Assembly (NCBI GenBank): GCA_963741505.1
Contig: CAVUIJ010000041.1
Span: 186,001 to 250,000, forward strand
DNA length: 64,000 nucleotides
From: JAKFWF01 sp963741505
Lineage (GTDB): Bacteria > Pseudomonadota > Alphaproteobacteria > Rhizobiales > Hyphomicrobiaceae
Reading direction: 5' to 3'
The notes below the pieces were generated by a model, which did no database searches, had not been told where the DNA came from, and saw nothing but the letters and a program-made list of their open reading frames with translations. Of this stretch, positions 1 to 9,300 are shown one piece after another. Positions within the stretch are counted from its first letter, which is position 1, and every line of letters starts with the position of its first letter. The position numbers were made by a program, and so were the translations under genes.

Positions 1-2
1 CG

Positions 3-647
3 ACGATCTTCAAGCTGGGCCTGGGGCTATGGCTTGCCATGCTCTTGAACCGCAGCTTCAAGTTCAAGGCGTTTACGCGCGCCTTCATCCTGCTGCCGTT
101 CATCATCCCGACGGTGCTCTCGACCTTCGCCTGGAAGTGGATGTTCGACCCGACCTTCTCGGTTCTGAACTGGATGCTCTACCAGACGGGCGTGATCAAG
201 ACCGCGATCAACTGGCTCGGCGACGGTGATCTCGCCATGCTGTCGATCATCATCGTCAACGTCTGGCGCGGCGTGCCGTTCTTCGCCATCTCGCTGCTCG
301 CCGGCCTGCAGACGATCAGCCCGGATTTGAGCGAGGCGGCGGCGATCGACGGCGCCAAGCCGTTGCAGCGTTTCTGGTACATCACCTGGCCGCTGTTGTT
401 GCCCGTGACCATGGTCGTGGTGCTGTTCTCGGTGATCCAGACCTTTGCCGACTTCCAGATCGTCTACGTCATGACCGGTGGCGGCCCGGCCAACGCCACG
501 CATCTGTTTGCAACCTACGCCTATCAGCTCGGCATCGGCACCGGTCTGCTCAGCCAAGGTGCGGCAGTGTCGCTCGCCATGTTCCCGATCCTGTTCGCGA
601 TCGTGATCTTCCAGCTCATCTACATTCGTCGCGTGGAGGTCCGCTGA
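3..647 (+). CDS. Sugar ABC transporter permease, MalF/UgpA type (5' partial)
   Basis: Inner-membrane permease of a carbohydrate uptake (CUT1) ABC importer. The reading frame is already open at the window edge, so the N-terminus lies outside; 214 residues are visible. Several hydrophobic helices alternate with short loops, and the cytoplasmic EAA loop that docks on the ATPase is present at about visible residue 110 (EAAAIDGAKPLQRFW). The stop TGA overlaps the next start (TGATG at 645-649), which implies translational coupling with the second permease. The substrate cannot be read from the sequence; the binding-protein gene is presumably upstream of the window. Confidence 0.9.
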   Translation, partial: TIFKLGLGLWLAMLLNRSFKFKAFTRAFILLPFIIPTVLSTFAWKWMFDPTFSVLNWMLYQTGVIKTAINWLGDGDLAMLSIIIVNVWRGVPFFAISLLAGLQTISPDLSEAAAIDGAKPLQRFWYITWPLLLPVTMVVVLFSVIQTFADFQIVYVMTGGGPANATHLFATYAYQLGIGTGLLSQGAAVSLAMFPILFAIVIFQLIYIRRVEVR

Positions 648-1525
648 TGTGCAGCTCCAGTGGAGATTCAGCGATGATCGAAGGCGCAGCCTGGCGGCGC
701 TGGGTCTATTTCCGGCTCCCGCTTGCCCTCTTCCTGATGTTCCTGCTGTTCCCGTTCTACTGGATGGTGATCACGACGTTCCGGCCGGACGGTGAGCTCT
801 ATCGACCCTGGCGCGCCGCGAACTACACGCCGTTCTGGACCTGGAACCCGACCACCGCGCACATCAAGTACCTGTTCCAGGAAACGACGTTCGCGACGTG
901 GATTTGGAACACGATGTTCATCTCGACGGTCGCGACGATCATCTCGTTGATCTGCGGCGTTCTTGCCGGCTACGCGTTGTCCAGGCTCAATTTCAAGTTT
1001 GCCGGAAGTCTCGGCACTGGCATCTTCGTCACCTACCTGGTGCCGCAGACGCTGTTGTTCATCCCGCTCGGCGAGATCATTCGGGCATACAACCTCGGCG
1101 ATACGCCGTGGTCGCTGATCCTGACCTATCCGACCTTCCTGATCCCGTTCTGTACCTGGCTGATGATGGGTTTCTTCAAGGCCATCCCGAAGGAACTGGA
1201 GGAGTGCGCGCGTATCGACGGCGCATCGCGCTGGCAGGCCATGTTCTACATCATCCTGCCGGTCGCGGTGCCGGGCATCCTTTCGGCGATGATCTTCGCC
1301 TTCACGCTGTCGTGGAACGAGTTCATCTACGCGCTGGTATTCCTGTCCTCTCCTGAGCAAAAGACGGTCCCGGTCGGCGTCGTCTCCGAGTTGATTCGGG
1401 GCGACGTATTCTTCTGGGGACCACTGATGGCCGGCGCATTGCTGGGCTCGATCCCGGTCGCGATCGCCTACTCCTTCTTCGTCGAACACTACGTCTCGGG
1501 CCTGACCGGCTCAGTCAAAGGGTAA
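647..1525 (+). CDS. Sugar ABC transporter permease, MalG/UgpE type
   Basis: Second membrane subunit of the CUT1 sugar importer, 292 residues if translated from the ATG that overlaps the previous stop. An in-frame ATG at 674 is an alternative start that removes nine non-conserved residues. The first membrane helix follows at about residues 24-44 (LALFLMFLLFPFYWMV). The EAA loop is at about residue 190 (EECARIDGASRWQAMFY), and the C-terminal helix ends in FFVEHYVSGLTGSVKG, which is typical of MalG relatives. It sits 4 bp upstream of the ATPase gene, completing the permease-permease-ATPase order usual for this transporter class. Confidence 0.92.
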   Translation: MCSSSGDSAMIEGAAWRRWVYFRLPLALFLMFLLFPFYWMVITTFRPDGELYRPWRAANYTPFWTWNPTTAHIKYLFQETTFATWIWNTMFISTVATIISLICGVLAGYALSRLNFKFAGSLGTGIFVTYLVPQTLLFIPLGEIIRAYNLGDTPWSLILTYPTFLIPFCTWLMMGFFKAIPKELEECARIDGASRWQAMFYIILPVAVPGILSAMIFAFTLSWNEFIYALVFLSSPEQKTVPVGVVSELIRGDVFFWGPLMAGALLGSIPVAIAYSFFVEHYVSGLTGSVKG

Positions 1526-1529
1526 TCGA

Positions 1530-2621
1530 ATGGCCAACGTATCGATCAGGCAGATCCACAAGCACTACGCCGACTTTCACGCCGTGAAGGGCGTGTCGCT
1601 CGAGATCAAGGACAAGGAATTCATGGTGCTTGTCGGCCCATCGGGCTGCGGCAAGACCACGACGTTGCGAATGGTCGCCGGGCTCGAGGCGATCACCGAG
1701 GGCCAGATCTTGATCGGGTCTCAGGTCGTCAACGAGCTGCCGCCGATGGATCGCGACATCGCCATGGTGTTCCAGAACTATGCGCTCTATCCGCACATGA
1801 GCGTGTATGACAACATGGCGTTCGGCCTCAAGATGCGCAAGTTCGACAAGGCGGAAATCGCTAAACGGGTCAACAACGCTGCTGAGATCCTCGACATCAA
1901 GGATCATTTGAGCCGCAAGCCGCGGATGCTTTCCGGCGGCCAGCGCCAGCGCGTCGCACTGGGGCGCGCCATCGTGCGCAATCCGCAGGTATTCCTGTTC
2001 GACGAGCCGCTGTCGAACCTCGACGCTAAGCTGCGTGTACAGATGCGGGTCGAGATCAAGAAGCTGCACCAGCGGCTGGCTACGACGTCAATCTATGTCA
2101 CCCACGACCAGGTCGAGGCGATGACGCTCGGCGACCGCGTCGTGGTGATGAAGGACGGACTGATCCAGCAGGTTGGCGAACCGCTGGATCTCTACAACAG
2201 CCCAGCCAACAAGTACGTCGCGGGCTTCATCGGATCACCCGCGATGAATTTCGCCGAAACGACGATCGAGGAGGTCGGTGGCGTGTTCTATGCGGCCAAC
2301 CCGACGATGAGGATTCGCGTGCCCGAGCCGATTGCAGCCCGCATGGGACCGCACAAGGGCAAGGCTGCGACGCTCGGTATCCGCCCCGAAGACCTGCACA
2401 TGGCCAATGGTGCCGACCCGGCAGAGCTGTCGTTCGACGCCATAGTGGAGGTCGCCGAGCAGCTCGGCTCCGAGATCATCCTGGATTTGAAGGCCGGCGG
2501 TAGCGCCATGGTCGCCAGCGTCGAGCCGACCGTCAGGGTCAAGCCGCAGGAACAGATCCGGCTTGGCATCAATCCAGCAGGACTGAGGTTCTTCGACGCC
2601 AAGACCGAAGCTGCAATCTAA
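1530..2621 (+). CDS. Sugar ABC transporter ATP-binding protein, MalK/UgpC type
   Basis: Cytoplasmic ATPase that drives the sugar importer encoded just upstream; 363 residues, normal for MalK/UgpC. Walker A is GPSGCGKTT at residues 36-44, the Q-loop MVFQNYALYPHM at about 80, the ABC signature LSGGQRQR at about 134, Walker B VFLFDEPLSNLD at about 155 and the switch histidine in YVTHDQ at about 190. The C-terminal third (from about 240) matches the regulatory OB/TOBE domain of MalK proteins, including GIRPEDLH. This domain often binds regulators, but no partner is visible here. Confidence 0.95.
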   Translation: MANVSIRQIHKHYADFHAVKGVSLEIKDKEFMVLVGPSGCGKTTTLRMVAGLEAITEGQILIGSQVVNELPPMDRDIAMVFQNYALYPHMSVYDNMAFGLKMRKFDKAEIAKRVNNAAEILDIKDHLSRKPRMLSGGQRQRVALGRAIVRNPQVFLFDEPLSNLDAKLRVQMRVEIKKLHQRLATTSIYVTHDQVEAMTLGDRVVVMKDGLIQQVGEPLDLYNSPANKYVAGFIGSPAMNFAETTIEEVGGVFYAANPTMRIRVPEPIAARMGPHKGKAATLGIRPEDLHMANGADPAELSFDAIVEVAEQLGSEIILDLKAGGSAMVASVEPTVRVKPQEQIRLGINPAGLRFFDAKTEAAI

Positions 2622-2857
2622 GCGCCTGCACCGAACACAATTGATCGTGCCGCGATGTGCGGCTCGGGGTCTGTCTGCGCCAGGCACTCGAAATTCTACG
2701 CCTCCCGCTGCAGGGCTTGCTTTGTGTGAAGTCTCGACGTTCACAATGGCGAGGCAATCAGCCGTTACCTGACGAGCGGGCGGCGACCGGTGACTTGACC
2801 AGGAGCGCCATCGCCAGCAAGAATTGGCGGTCGTGCTAGAGGAGTGCAGGGGCTGCC

Positions 2858-4045
2858 ATGTTTGATTTCGATCGCGTCATCGAACGCCGCGGCACGCACG
2901 CGACCAAGTGGGACATGATGGCGAAGCTGTCCGGCCTCGATGGGCCGGATGCGATTGCGATGTGGGTCGCCGATATGGATTTCGCTGCTCCGCCCGGCGT
3001 GACGGCGGCGCTCACAGCCGAGGTGAACCGGGCAACCCACGGCTATTACGCCGACACCGGCACCTGGGCTGCAGCGCTTTGCGAATGGATGGCGCGCCGG
3101 CATGAGCTGAAGATCGAGCCGGCCTGGGTGAGCCAGACCCCCGGCATCGTCTCCGCGCTCGGGCTCATCCTGCAGGCCGTGAGCGACGTCGGCGACGAGG
3201 TCGTGGTATTCACCCCCGGCTATCACGCCTTCCGCAAGATCATCTTGGCCAACGAGCGGCGCATCATCGATGCCCGCCTGGTCGAAACGGAGGGCCGCTA
3301 TGCGATGGACCTCGCCACCCTGGGTCGGCAGCTGACGCCCCGGACCAAGGCCGTGTTCTTCTGCAGTCCGCACAATCCCGGCGGCACGCTGTGGTCGAAA
3401 GCCGAAATCCGCGGCCTCGCCGGCTTCTGCGCCGAGCATGACCTGATCCTGGTCTCCGACGAGATCCACTGCGACCTGCTGCTCGACGGCGCGCGGCATG
3501 TTCCGACGCTCGTCGCCGCGCCCGAAATCGCGGATCGCTTGATCACCTGCGTCGCGGCGACGAAAACGTTCAATCTCGCTGGCGCCCATGTCGGCGCCTG
3601 CGTCACCTCGAATGCGGCATTGAAGCGACGCCTCGACGCGCGGATCGCGGCGTGCGGGCTCGCCTCCTACAACAGCTTCGGCATGATCGCGACCGAGGCC
3701 GCCTGGCGCACCGGTGACGCCTGGCTCGACGCGCTGCTGCCCTATCTAGCCGGCAGCCGCGACATGTTCGACAAGCGGATCGAGGCGGCAGCACCCGGGG
3801 CGCGATCGATGCGTTTGGCATCGACCTACCTCGCCTGGGTCGACTTCTCGGGCACTGGCCTGCCGGCGGCCGATGTCGCCGCCAGGGTGAGGAACCGCGC
3901 CCGCATCTTCGCCAGCCCCGGCGAGCAGTTCGGGCCGGGCGGCGAGACCTGGCTGCGGTTCAACATTGCGACGCCGCGGCCGATCCTCGATCGGGCGCTC
4001 CGGCAACTCGAAGCGGCGTTCGCGGACCTGCGGGCAAGCCGGTGA
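2858..4045 (+). CDS. MalY/PatB family PLP-dependent aminotransferase or cystathionine beta-lyase
   Basis: Fold-type I PLP enzyme of 395 residues. The N-terminus (FDFDRVIERRGTHATKWD) and WVADMDFAAPPGV are hallmarks of the MalY/PatB group, whose members cleave the C-S bond of cystathionine or cysteine conjugates, or act as aminotransferases. The Schiff-base lysine lies in AATKTFNLAGAHVG at about residue 235, and SDEIHCDL at about 200 supplies the cofactor-contacting aspartate. The arginine that binds the substrate carboxylate is probably in WLRFNIA near the C-terminus. It is followed after 10 bp by a class I amidotransferase gene. The 236-bp leader holds nothing I could name. Confidence 0.88.
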   Translation: MFDFDRVIERRGTHATKWDMMAKLSGLDGPDAIAMWVADMDFAAPPGVTAALTAEVNRATHGYYADTGTWAAALCEWMARRHELKIEPAWVSQTPGIVSALGLILQAVSDVGDEVVVFTPGYHAFRKIILANERRIIDARLVETEGRYAMDLATLGRQLTPRTKAVFFCSPHNPGGTLWSKAEIRGLAGFCAEHDLILVSDEIHCDLLLDGARHVPTLVAAPEIADRLITCVAATKTFNLAGAHVGACVTSNAALKRRLDARIAACGLASYNSFGMIATEAAWRTGDAWLDALLPYLAGSRDMFDKRIEAAAPGARSMRLASTYLAWVDFSGTGLPAADVAARVRNRARIFASPGEQFGPGGETWLRFNIATPRPILDRALRQLEAAFADLRASR

Positions 4046-4055
4046 GCGAGGCGCC

Positions 4056-4835
4056 ATGACAAGACCAGTTGTCGGTGTGATCGGCAATTCGCTCGTGGTC
4101 GAGAACCGATTTTCGGTACAGATGACGGGCGAGAGAAACTTTCGTGCGGTGGCCGATGTCGCTGGGGCTCTGCCGCTGATGTTTGCCGGCCTGCCCGAGG
4201 TTACCGACACCGACGCGCTATTGGAGGTCGTCGACGGCATCCTGCTGACCGGCGCCCGCGCCAACGTTCATCCGGATCGCTTCCGCACCGCGCCGCATGC
4301 CGGCCACGAGCCCTACGATCTTGGCCGCGATGACATGGCGCTGGCGCTGGTCGAGGCTTGTGTCGCCCGCGCCATTCCGATTTTCGGTATCTGCCGGGGA
4401 TTCCAGGAAATGAATGTCGCGTTCGGCGGCACCCTGCATCCCGAGATCCGCGACCTGCCCGGCCGCATAAACCATCGCATGCCGCGGCTGCCGACCGGCG
4501 AAGTGCATCCCGATCCGACCGTCGTGTTCGCCGACCGTCACGAGGTCACGCTGGTGGCGGGCGGCGTTTTCGCCGGGCTGTTCGGGGCCGAGACGATCCG
4601 GGTCAACTCGCTGCACGGTCAGGGCATCCTGGAGCCTGGCCCGCGCGTCGTCGTAGAGGGCGTCGCCGAGGACGGCACGATCGAGGCGATCCGCATCGCC
4701 GACGCCCCGGGTTTCGCCCTCGGCGTGCAGTGGCACGCGGAGTATGACGCGAAGCGCAATCGGGTCAATCGGGTGATGTTCGAGGCGTTCGGCAAGGCGC
4801 TGGCCGAACGCCATCGCGCCCGCCTCACTCGTTGA
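4056..4835 (+). CDS. Gamma-glutamyl-gamma-aminobutyrate hydrolase-like amidotransferase (peptidase C26, PuuD-like)
   Basis: Class I glutamine amidotransferase fold, 259 residues. The nucleophile cysteine sits in GICRGFQEMNVAFGG (about residue 110) and the His-Glu pair in LGVQWHAEYD near residue 225. HRMPRLPTGEVHP follows the pattern of PuuD/C26 hydrolases that release glutamate from gamma-glutamyl compounds in the polyamine (putrescine) pathway. I chose ATG 4056 because MTRPVVGVIGNS begins the domain; an upstream in-frame start would add 30 arginine-rich residues that overlap the previous gene. The actual gamma-glutamyl substrate is unproven. It overlaps the convergent puuE-like gene by 11 bp. 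Confidence 0.86.
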   Translation: MTRPVVGVIGNSLVVENRFSVQMTGERNFRAVADVAGALPLMFAGLPEVTDTDALLEVVDGILLTGARANVHPDRFRTAPHAGHEPYDLGRDDMALALVEACVARAIPIFGICRGFQEMNVAFGGTLHPEIRDLPGRINHRMPRLPTGEVHPDPTVVFADRHEVTLVAGGVFAGLFGAETIRVNSLHGQGILEPGPRVVVEGVAEDGTIEAIRIADAPGFALGVQWHAEYDAKRNRVNRVMFEAFGKALAERHRARLTR

Positions 4836-5748
4836 GGCCGCGCCCGGGGTAGGGGTGCACCTTCATCCAATGCCGGGCGATGTCGATGCGCCGCGTGATC
4901 CAGACATCTTTCCGGGAGGTCATGTGGTCGAGCAGGCGGGCGAGGCCGGCGGCGCGGGCCGGGTGCCCAATCAAGCGCATGTGCAGGCCGACCGACATCA
5001 TCTTCGGCTGCCTCGCGCCTTCCTCGTACAGCATGTCGAAGCCGTCCTTGACGAACGAGAACCACTGATCGGAAGTGCCCATCCAGCCGGCATACTTGCC
5101 GTCGTTGTGGGTGAGCGAATAGGGGATGACCAGGTGCGGCCGGCCGCCGACGGTCTTCCAGAACGGTAATTCGTCGCCATAGTAGTCGCTGTCGTAGAGG
5201 AAGCCGCCTTCCTCGACCACCAGCCGGCGGGTGTTGATGCTCGGCCCATAGCGGCAGTACCAGCCAAGCGGCCGCTCGCCGGTCATCCTGGTGATCGCGG
5301 CCACCGCTTTGGCGATGTGGAGGCGTTCCTCCGCCTCGCCGAGCTCATAGTGCTTCACCCACCGCCAGCCGTGCGAACAGACATCGAAGCCGGCCTTGGC
5401 GATCGCCGCCGACGCCGGCGGGTTACGCTCGAGGGCCAAACCACAACCGAAGATGGTCATCGGCAGTTGGCGCTCCTCGAACAGGCGCATCAGTCGCCAG
5501 AAGCCGACGCGGCTGCCGTACTCGAACATGCCCTCGCCGGCGAGATCGCGCCCCTTGACGGACTGGCCCATGCCGTGCGCCTCGGTGAGGCCGGTCTCGG
5601 TGAAGCCTTCGCCGTCCTGCACGGACGGCTCCGAGCCCTCCTCGTAGTTCATCACAAAATTGACCGCGATGCGGGCGCCGTTCGGCCATTGCGGATCGGG
5701 CGGATTGGCGCCGTAGCCGATCAAGTCGCGGTCGTAGCTCGATGCCAT
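4825..5748 (-). CDS. puuE: Allantoinase PuuE (polysaccharide-deacetylase-like)
   Basis: Metal-independent allantoinase of the carbohydrate esterase 4 fold, which converts allantoin to allantoate in purine degradation. 307 residues from the ATG at 5748. That start is preceded by GGGGAAA; an ATG four codons upstream (5760) is possible. Family-typical segments are NFVMNYEEGSEPSVQDG near residue 30, which replaces the TFDD metal motif of true deacetylases, then EYGSRVGFWRL at about 80 and HMRLIGHPARAAGL near the end. The 5-hydroxyisourate hydrolase gene 5 kb away acts earlier in the same pathway. A ureide function is therefore well supported, though uricase and OHCU decarboxylase are not in the window. 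Confidence 0.88.
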   Translation of the reverse strand: MASSYDRDLIGYGANPPDPQWPNGARIAVNFVMNYEEGSEPSVQDGEGFTETGLTEAHGMGQSVKGRDLAGEGMFEYGSRVGFWRLMRLFEERQLPMTIFGCGLALERNPPASAAIAKAGFDVCSHGWRWVKHYELGEAEERLHIAKAVAAITRMTGERPLGWYCRYGPSINTRRLVVEEGGFLYDSDYYGDELPFWKTVGGRPHLVIPYSLTHNDGKYAGWMGTSDQWFSFVKDGFDMLYEEGARQPKMMSVGLHMRLIGHPARAAGLARLLDHMTSRKDVWITRRIDIARHWMKVHPYPGRGLNE

Positions 5749-5972
5749 GCGTTTCCCCATTCGGTTGCGCGGCGATGCGATGGTCCCATCAAGCCCGATC
5801 CTGGTTGTGCGATCAATGATCTTGCCAGGGGCGTGCCTGCTCGGGTGGCACTTGCCGGCTGATTGGACAGGGTATGCCGTCCTTCAGGGCAGGTATGCCA
5901 TTTGCCAAAGCGATAGGCAGTGCTAGCGTGGCCGCAGTCTGAGGCGTCCTGACCTGCGAGTGCCGTCAACCG

Positions 5973-7101
5973 ATGCAGAAGCGCCCCGATAGTCAGATCC
6001 CGGACAGGCTCGCCGGTGCCGGCCAGGCGCTGCGGCTCGAACGCGTGACCCACCGCTACGGCACGACGAAGGCCGTCGACAACATCGATCTGGATATCCG
6101 GGGCGGGGAACTGGTGGCGCTGCTCGGCCCGTCCGGCTGCGGCAAGACCACGTTGCTGCGTGCGATCGGCGGCTTCATCAGCCAGATCGGAAGGCACGAT
6201 CACGGATCGGCGGCGAGGCGGTCGATCACTTGGCCCCGAACAAGCGCGCGGTCGGCATCGTTTTCCAGAACTACGCGCTGTTTCCCGCATATGACGGCGG
6301 CGCAGAACGTCGCCTATGGCCTCGAAGCACGCGGCACGCCGAAGGCGCAGACCGCGGCCCGCGTCGAGGAGATGCTGAACGCTCGTCAAGCTGCAGGCGT
6401 TCGCCGGGCGCTATCCCAGGGAAATGTCGGGCGGCCAGCAGCAGCGCGTGGCGCTCGCCCGGGCGCTGGCGGTGCGGCCGGCGATCCTGCTGCTCGACGA
6501 GCCGTTCGCCGCGCTCGACAAGAACTTGCGCCTCGACATGCAGATCGAGATCAAGCGCATCCAGCGGCTGTCCGGCACCACCACGCTGATCGTCACGCAC
6601 GATCAGGAGGAGGCGCTGTCGATGGCCGACCGGGTGGCGGTGTTCAACCAGGGCCGGCTCGAGCAGTTCGGCACGCCGTCCGAGGTCTACGATCGAGCCG
6701 CGCACGCTGTTCGTCAACACCTTCGTCGGCGCCGCCAACCTGCTCGAAGGGCGTTGTGACGAGCGTCAGCGGCACGGCAGCGAGCGTCACGCTCGGCGCT
6801 GGCGCGATGTTGACCGCGCGCGCCACCGCCGCAGCGCCAGCTGCCGGCGAGCGCGTCGTGGTGTGCATCCGGCCCGAGCAGCTGCGCCTCACCAGTGCGC
6901 CCGGCAGCATCGACGGCGTGGTCGAGATGGGGCTGCCGCTCGGCGCCATGATCGTGCACGAGGTCCGCACTGCCGAACGGCCAGTCGATCAAGGTCGCGC
7001 GAGCCGCGCGAAGCCGGCGCCGAGCCGCTGAGCCGCCGGCACGCAAGGTATCTCTCGCGCCTGCCACGCCGCGCGCCGCCACCGTGTTCCGAGCCCCATG
7101 A
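5973..7101 (+). CDS. ABC transporter ATP-binding protein, PotA-like (frame broken about seven times)
   Basis: ATPase of a polyamine/opine-type (POPT) ABC importer. As written the frame is interrupted near 6187, 6204, 6286, 6382, 6690, 6747 and 6976. Each break is cured by removing one base, after which the family sequence is continuous: Walker A GPSGCGKTT, Q-loop VGIVFQNYALFPHM, signature MSGGQQQR, Walker B ILLLDEPFAALD, switch TLIVTHDQEEA, and a TOBE domain ending near VFRAP at the TGA 7099-7101. No stop or missing block is seen other than these shifts. It begins a four-gene operon with a binding protein and two permeases. The end point is approximate because the last 30 codons are ambiguous. 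Confidence 0.8.
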
Positions 7102-7133
7102 CCGTCCAGCATCAGACAACGGAGAACAGTTCG

Positions 7134-8186
7134 ATGGAATTCAACCGGCGCAATCTGATGACGAGCGCGCTCGCGCTCGGGCGCGATGCACGCCTTTCCC
7201 GGCCTGAGCCATGCCCAGGCACGGCGGCTGGTGTTCGCAACCTTCACCGGCAGCTGGGAGGAGGCGCACAGGGACGTGCTGGTGCCGGCCTTCCGCAAGG
7301 CCAACAACAACGCCGAGATTACGCTCGACCCGATGCTGTCGGTCGATCAGATCGCCAAGGTCAAGGCGGCGCTCGCCAACCCGCCGATCGACGTGATGCT
7401 GCACGATCCGGGTCCGGCGCTGGTCGCGATCGACCAGGGCCTGGTCGAGCCGTTCCCGGTGGCGTCGTCCGCGCACTACAAGGATCTGATCGCCGACGCG
7501 CAGGACCCGAATGGGTCCGGCGCCGTTCTTCCAGGTGGTCGGCATCACCTACAACCCCGAGAAGATCAAGACGCCGCCGACCTCGTGGGCCGACATCTGG
7601 AAGCCCGAGTTCAAGGGCCGGGTCGGCATCACCAACCTCAACTCGACGCTCGGCACCGGCTGGCTGGTCGAGATCGCCCGCATGCGCGGCGGCAGCGAGG
7701 CCAATGTCGATGCCGGCTTCAAGGCGATCGAGGAACTGAAGCCCAACCTGGCGCGCCGTCGCTGCCAATCCGGGCGCGCTGGCAACGCTCTACCAGCAGG
7801 GCCAGATCGACATCGGGCCAGGCAATTTCAATGCCATCCAGATCCTCAAGGCGCGCGGCGTGCCGGTCGAGTTCGTGGCGCCGAAGGAAGGCGCCATCGC
7901 CTTCAAGACGACCGATCCACATCGTCAAGAATTCGCCGAACAAGGAACTGGCGGCGAAACTGATCGACGCGGCGCTGTCGCCCGAGGTGCAGGCGAAGCT
8001 GATGGACAGCCCCTATCTGATCGTGCCGACCAACACCAAGGTGAAGATGGCCGGCGAGATCGCCAAGGTGCTGGCCAAGGACCACGACCGACATGAAGAG
8101 CGAAGTTCGTGTTCCAGGACTGGAAGAAGATCAACGAGAGCCGCGCCGGCTGGATCGAGAAGTTCAATCGCGACATCAAGATGTGA
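7134..8186 (+). CDS. Periplasmic substrate-binding protein, PotD-like (frame broken six times)
   Basis: Extracellular solute-binding protein of the POPT importer, about 349 residues after correction. The N-terminus MEFNRRNLMTSALALG followed by a hydrophobic stretch and SHAQA looks like a Tat signal peptide (RR at residues 5-6). The mature part contains FATFTGSWEEAHRDVLVPAF, MLHDPGPALVAIDQGLVEP, NLNSTLGTGWLVEIARM and HIVKNSPNKELAAKLIDAAL, all usual for this group. Frame breaks lie near 7180, 7510, 7748, 7913, 8085 and 8102. Correcting each as one extra base gives a protein ending FNRDIKM at TGA 8184-8186. The ligand is unknown; polyamine or ureide uptake are both plausible from context. Confidence 0.8.
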
Positions 8187-8247
8187 GGTGAGAGGGCTTA
8201 AGGCCGGCATTGTTGCCGGCCGAGGGTGGGGCAGCAACAGGACCAGT

Positions 8248-8386
8248 GTCATCCTCGGCCTTGGGCCGAGGACCCATCGGGAGACAGGTTGGATATGCGC
8301 GGAAGTGTGTTGCTGTTGCTGCCAGCGATGACACTGACGCCAGCATTCGCTGATCCATGGGTCCTCGGGACAAGCCCGAGGATGAC
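8248..8386. repeat. Inverted pair of REP-like palindromes (GTCATCCTCGG family)
   Basis: Two 30-bp elements, 8248-8277 and 8357-8386, are near-exact inverted copies of each other, starting GTCATCCTCGG and ending CCGAGGATGAC. Each is itself palindromic (CCTCGGGACAAGCCCGAGG in the second). This resembles the extragenic palindromes widespread in Hyphomicrobiales. The pair sits in the 241-bp gap between the binding-protein and first permease genes, where it could fold into a large cruciform or mRNA hairpin and lower expression of downstream genes. That effect is inference. Confidence 0.85.
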
Positions 8387-8427
8387 AATTGTGGGGAGGC
8401 GAAAGCCAGTCACTCGGAAATTGCCCC

Positions 8428-9291
8428 ATGGCCACATCGACCAACATCGACACCACGACCTACGACTTGAAGCTGGCGCTGCCGCTGGCGGCCTTCTTCA
8501 TGGTGTTCTTCCTCGCGCCGTTGGCGATCCTGGCTTACGTCAGCCTGCACACCGACGAGACGATGACAGCATTGGGCTTTACGCAGTACGCCAAATTCCT
8601 GCTCGATCCGTTCTCGCTCAAGGTGCTCGCCCACACCCTGTGGATCGGCGTCGAGGTGACCGTTCTTGTGCCTGCTGCTCGGGCTGCCGATGGCCTGGGT
8701 CTACGTGCGCGTGCCCGGCTGGGCGCAGGCGGTGTTGATGCTCGTCATCTTGCTGCCGCTGCTGACCAGCGTCGTGGTGCGCACTTTCGCCTGGATCGTC
8801 ATCCTCGGCCGCCAGGGCATCGTCAATTCGGCGCTGCTCGGCGATCGGCGCTGATCGATACGCCGCTGCAGCTGCTCTATACCGAGGGCGGCATGGTGGT
8901 GGCGCTGGCCCAGGTGCAGATGCCGCTGATGGTGCTGCCGCTGATCACCGCGCTGTCGCGCCTCGATCCGAACCTGCTCGATGCCTCGGTGGCGCTCGGC
9001 GCCGGGCAATGGCGCACGTTCCGCAAGGTCATCCTGCCGTTGACGTTGCCCGGCATCATCGCCGGCTGCCTGCTGACCTATGCCGCCGCGATCACCGCCT
9101 TCATCACTCAGACGCTGGTCGGCGGCGGCCAGATGCTGTTCATGCCGATGTACATCTACCAGCAGGCGTCGACGCTGAATAACTGGCCGTTCGCGGCGGC
9201 GATCTCGATCATCTTCCTGTGCGCGGTGCTGGCGGCGGTGTCGCTGTTCAACGTGCTCGGGCGCCTGTCCAAGGGCTATGCGCATGCGTGA
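8428..9291 (+). CDS. ABC transporter permease, PotB-like (frame broken three times)
   Basis: First membrane subunit of the POPT importer, about 286 residues after correction. The start MATSTNIDTTTYDLKLALPL leads into a helix (AAFFMVFFLAPLAILAYVS). The EAA loop is DASVALGAGQWRTFRKVILP, and the C-terminus FNVLGRLSKGYAHA is usual for PotB. Breaks near 8665, 8842 and 8850 are each explained by one extra base; the corrected join reads NSALLGIGLIDTPLQLLYTE. The stop is 9 bp before the second permease start. Confidence 0.82.
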   Translation: MATSTNIDTTTYDLKLALPLAAFFMVFFLAPLAILAYVSLHTDETMTALGFTQYAKFLLDPFSLKVLAHTLWIGVEVTVLVPAARAADGLGLRARARLGAGGVDARHLAAAADQRRGAHFRLDRHPRPPGHRQFGAARRSALIDTPLQLLYTEGGMVVALAQVQMPLMVLPLITALSRLDPNLLDASVALGAGQWRTFRKVILPLTLPGIIAGCLLTYAAAITAFITQTLVGGGQMLFMPMYIYQQASTLNNWPFAAAISIIFLCAVLAAVSLFNVLGRLSKGYAHA

Positions 9292-9300
9292 GGCTTCGCC

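Noticed and set aside
6180..7101. Programmed +1 frameshifting in the PotA-like gene
   Set aside because: Seven shifts at unrelated codons with no common slippery sequence or downstream structure; an error explanation is much simpler.
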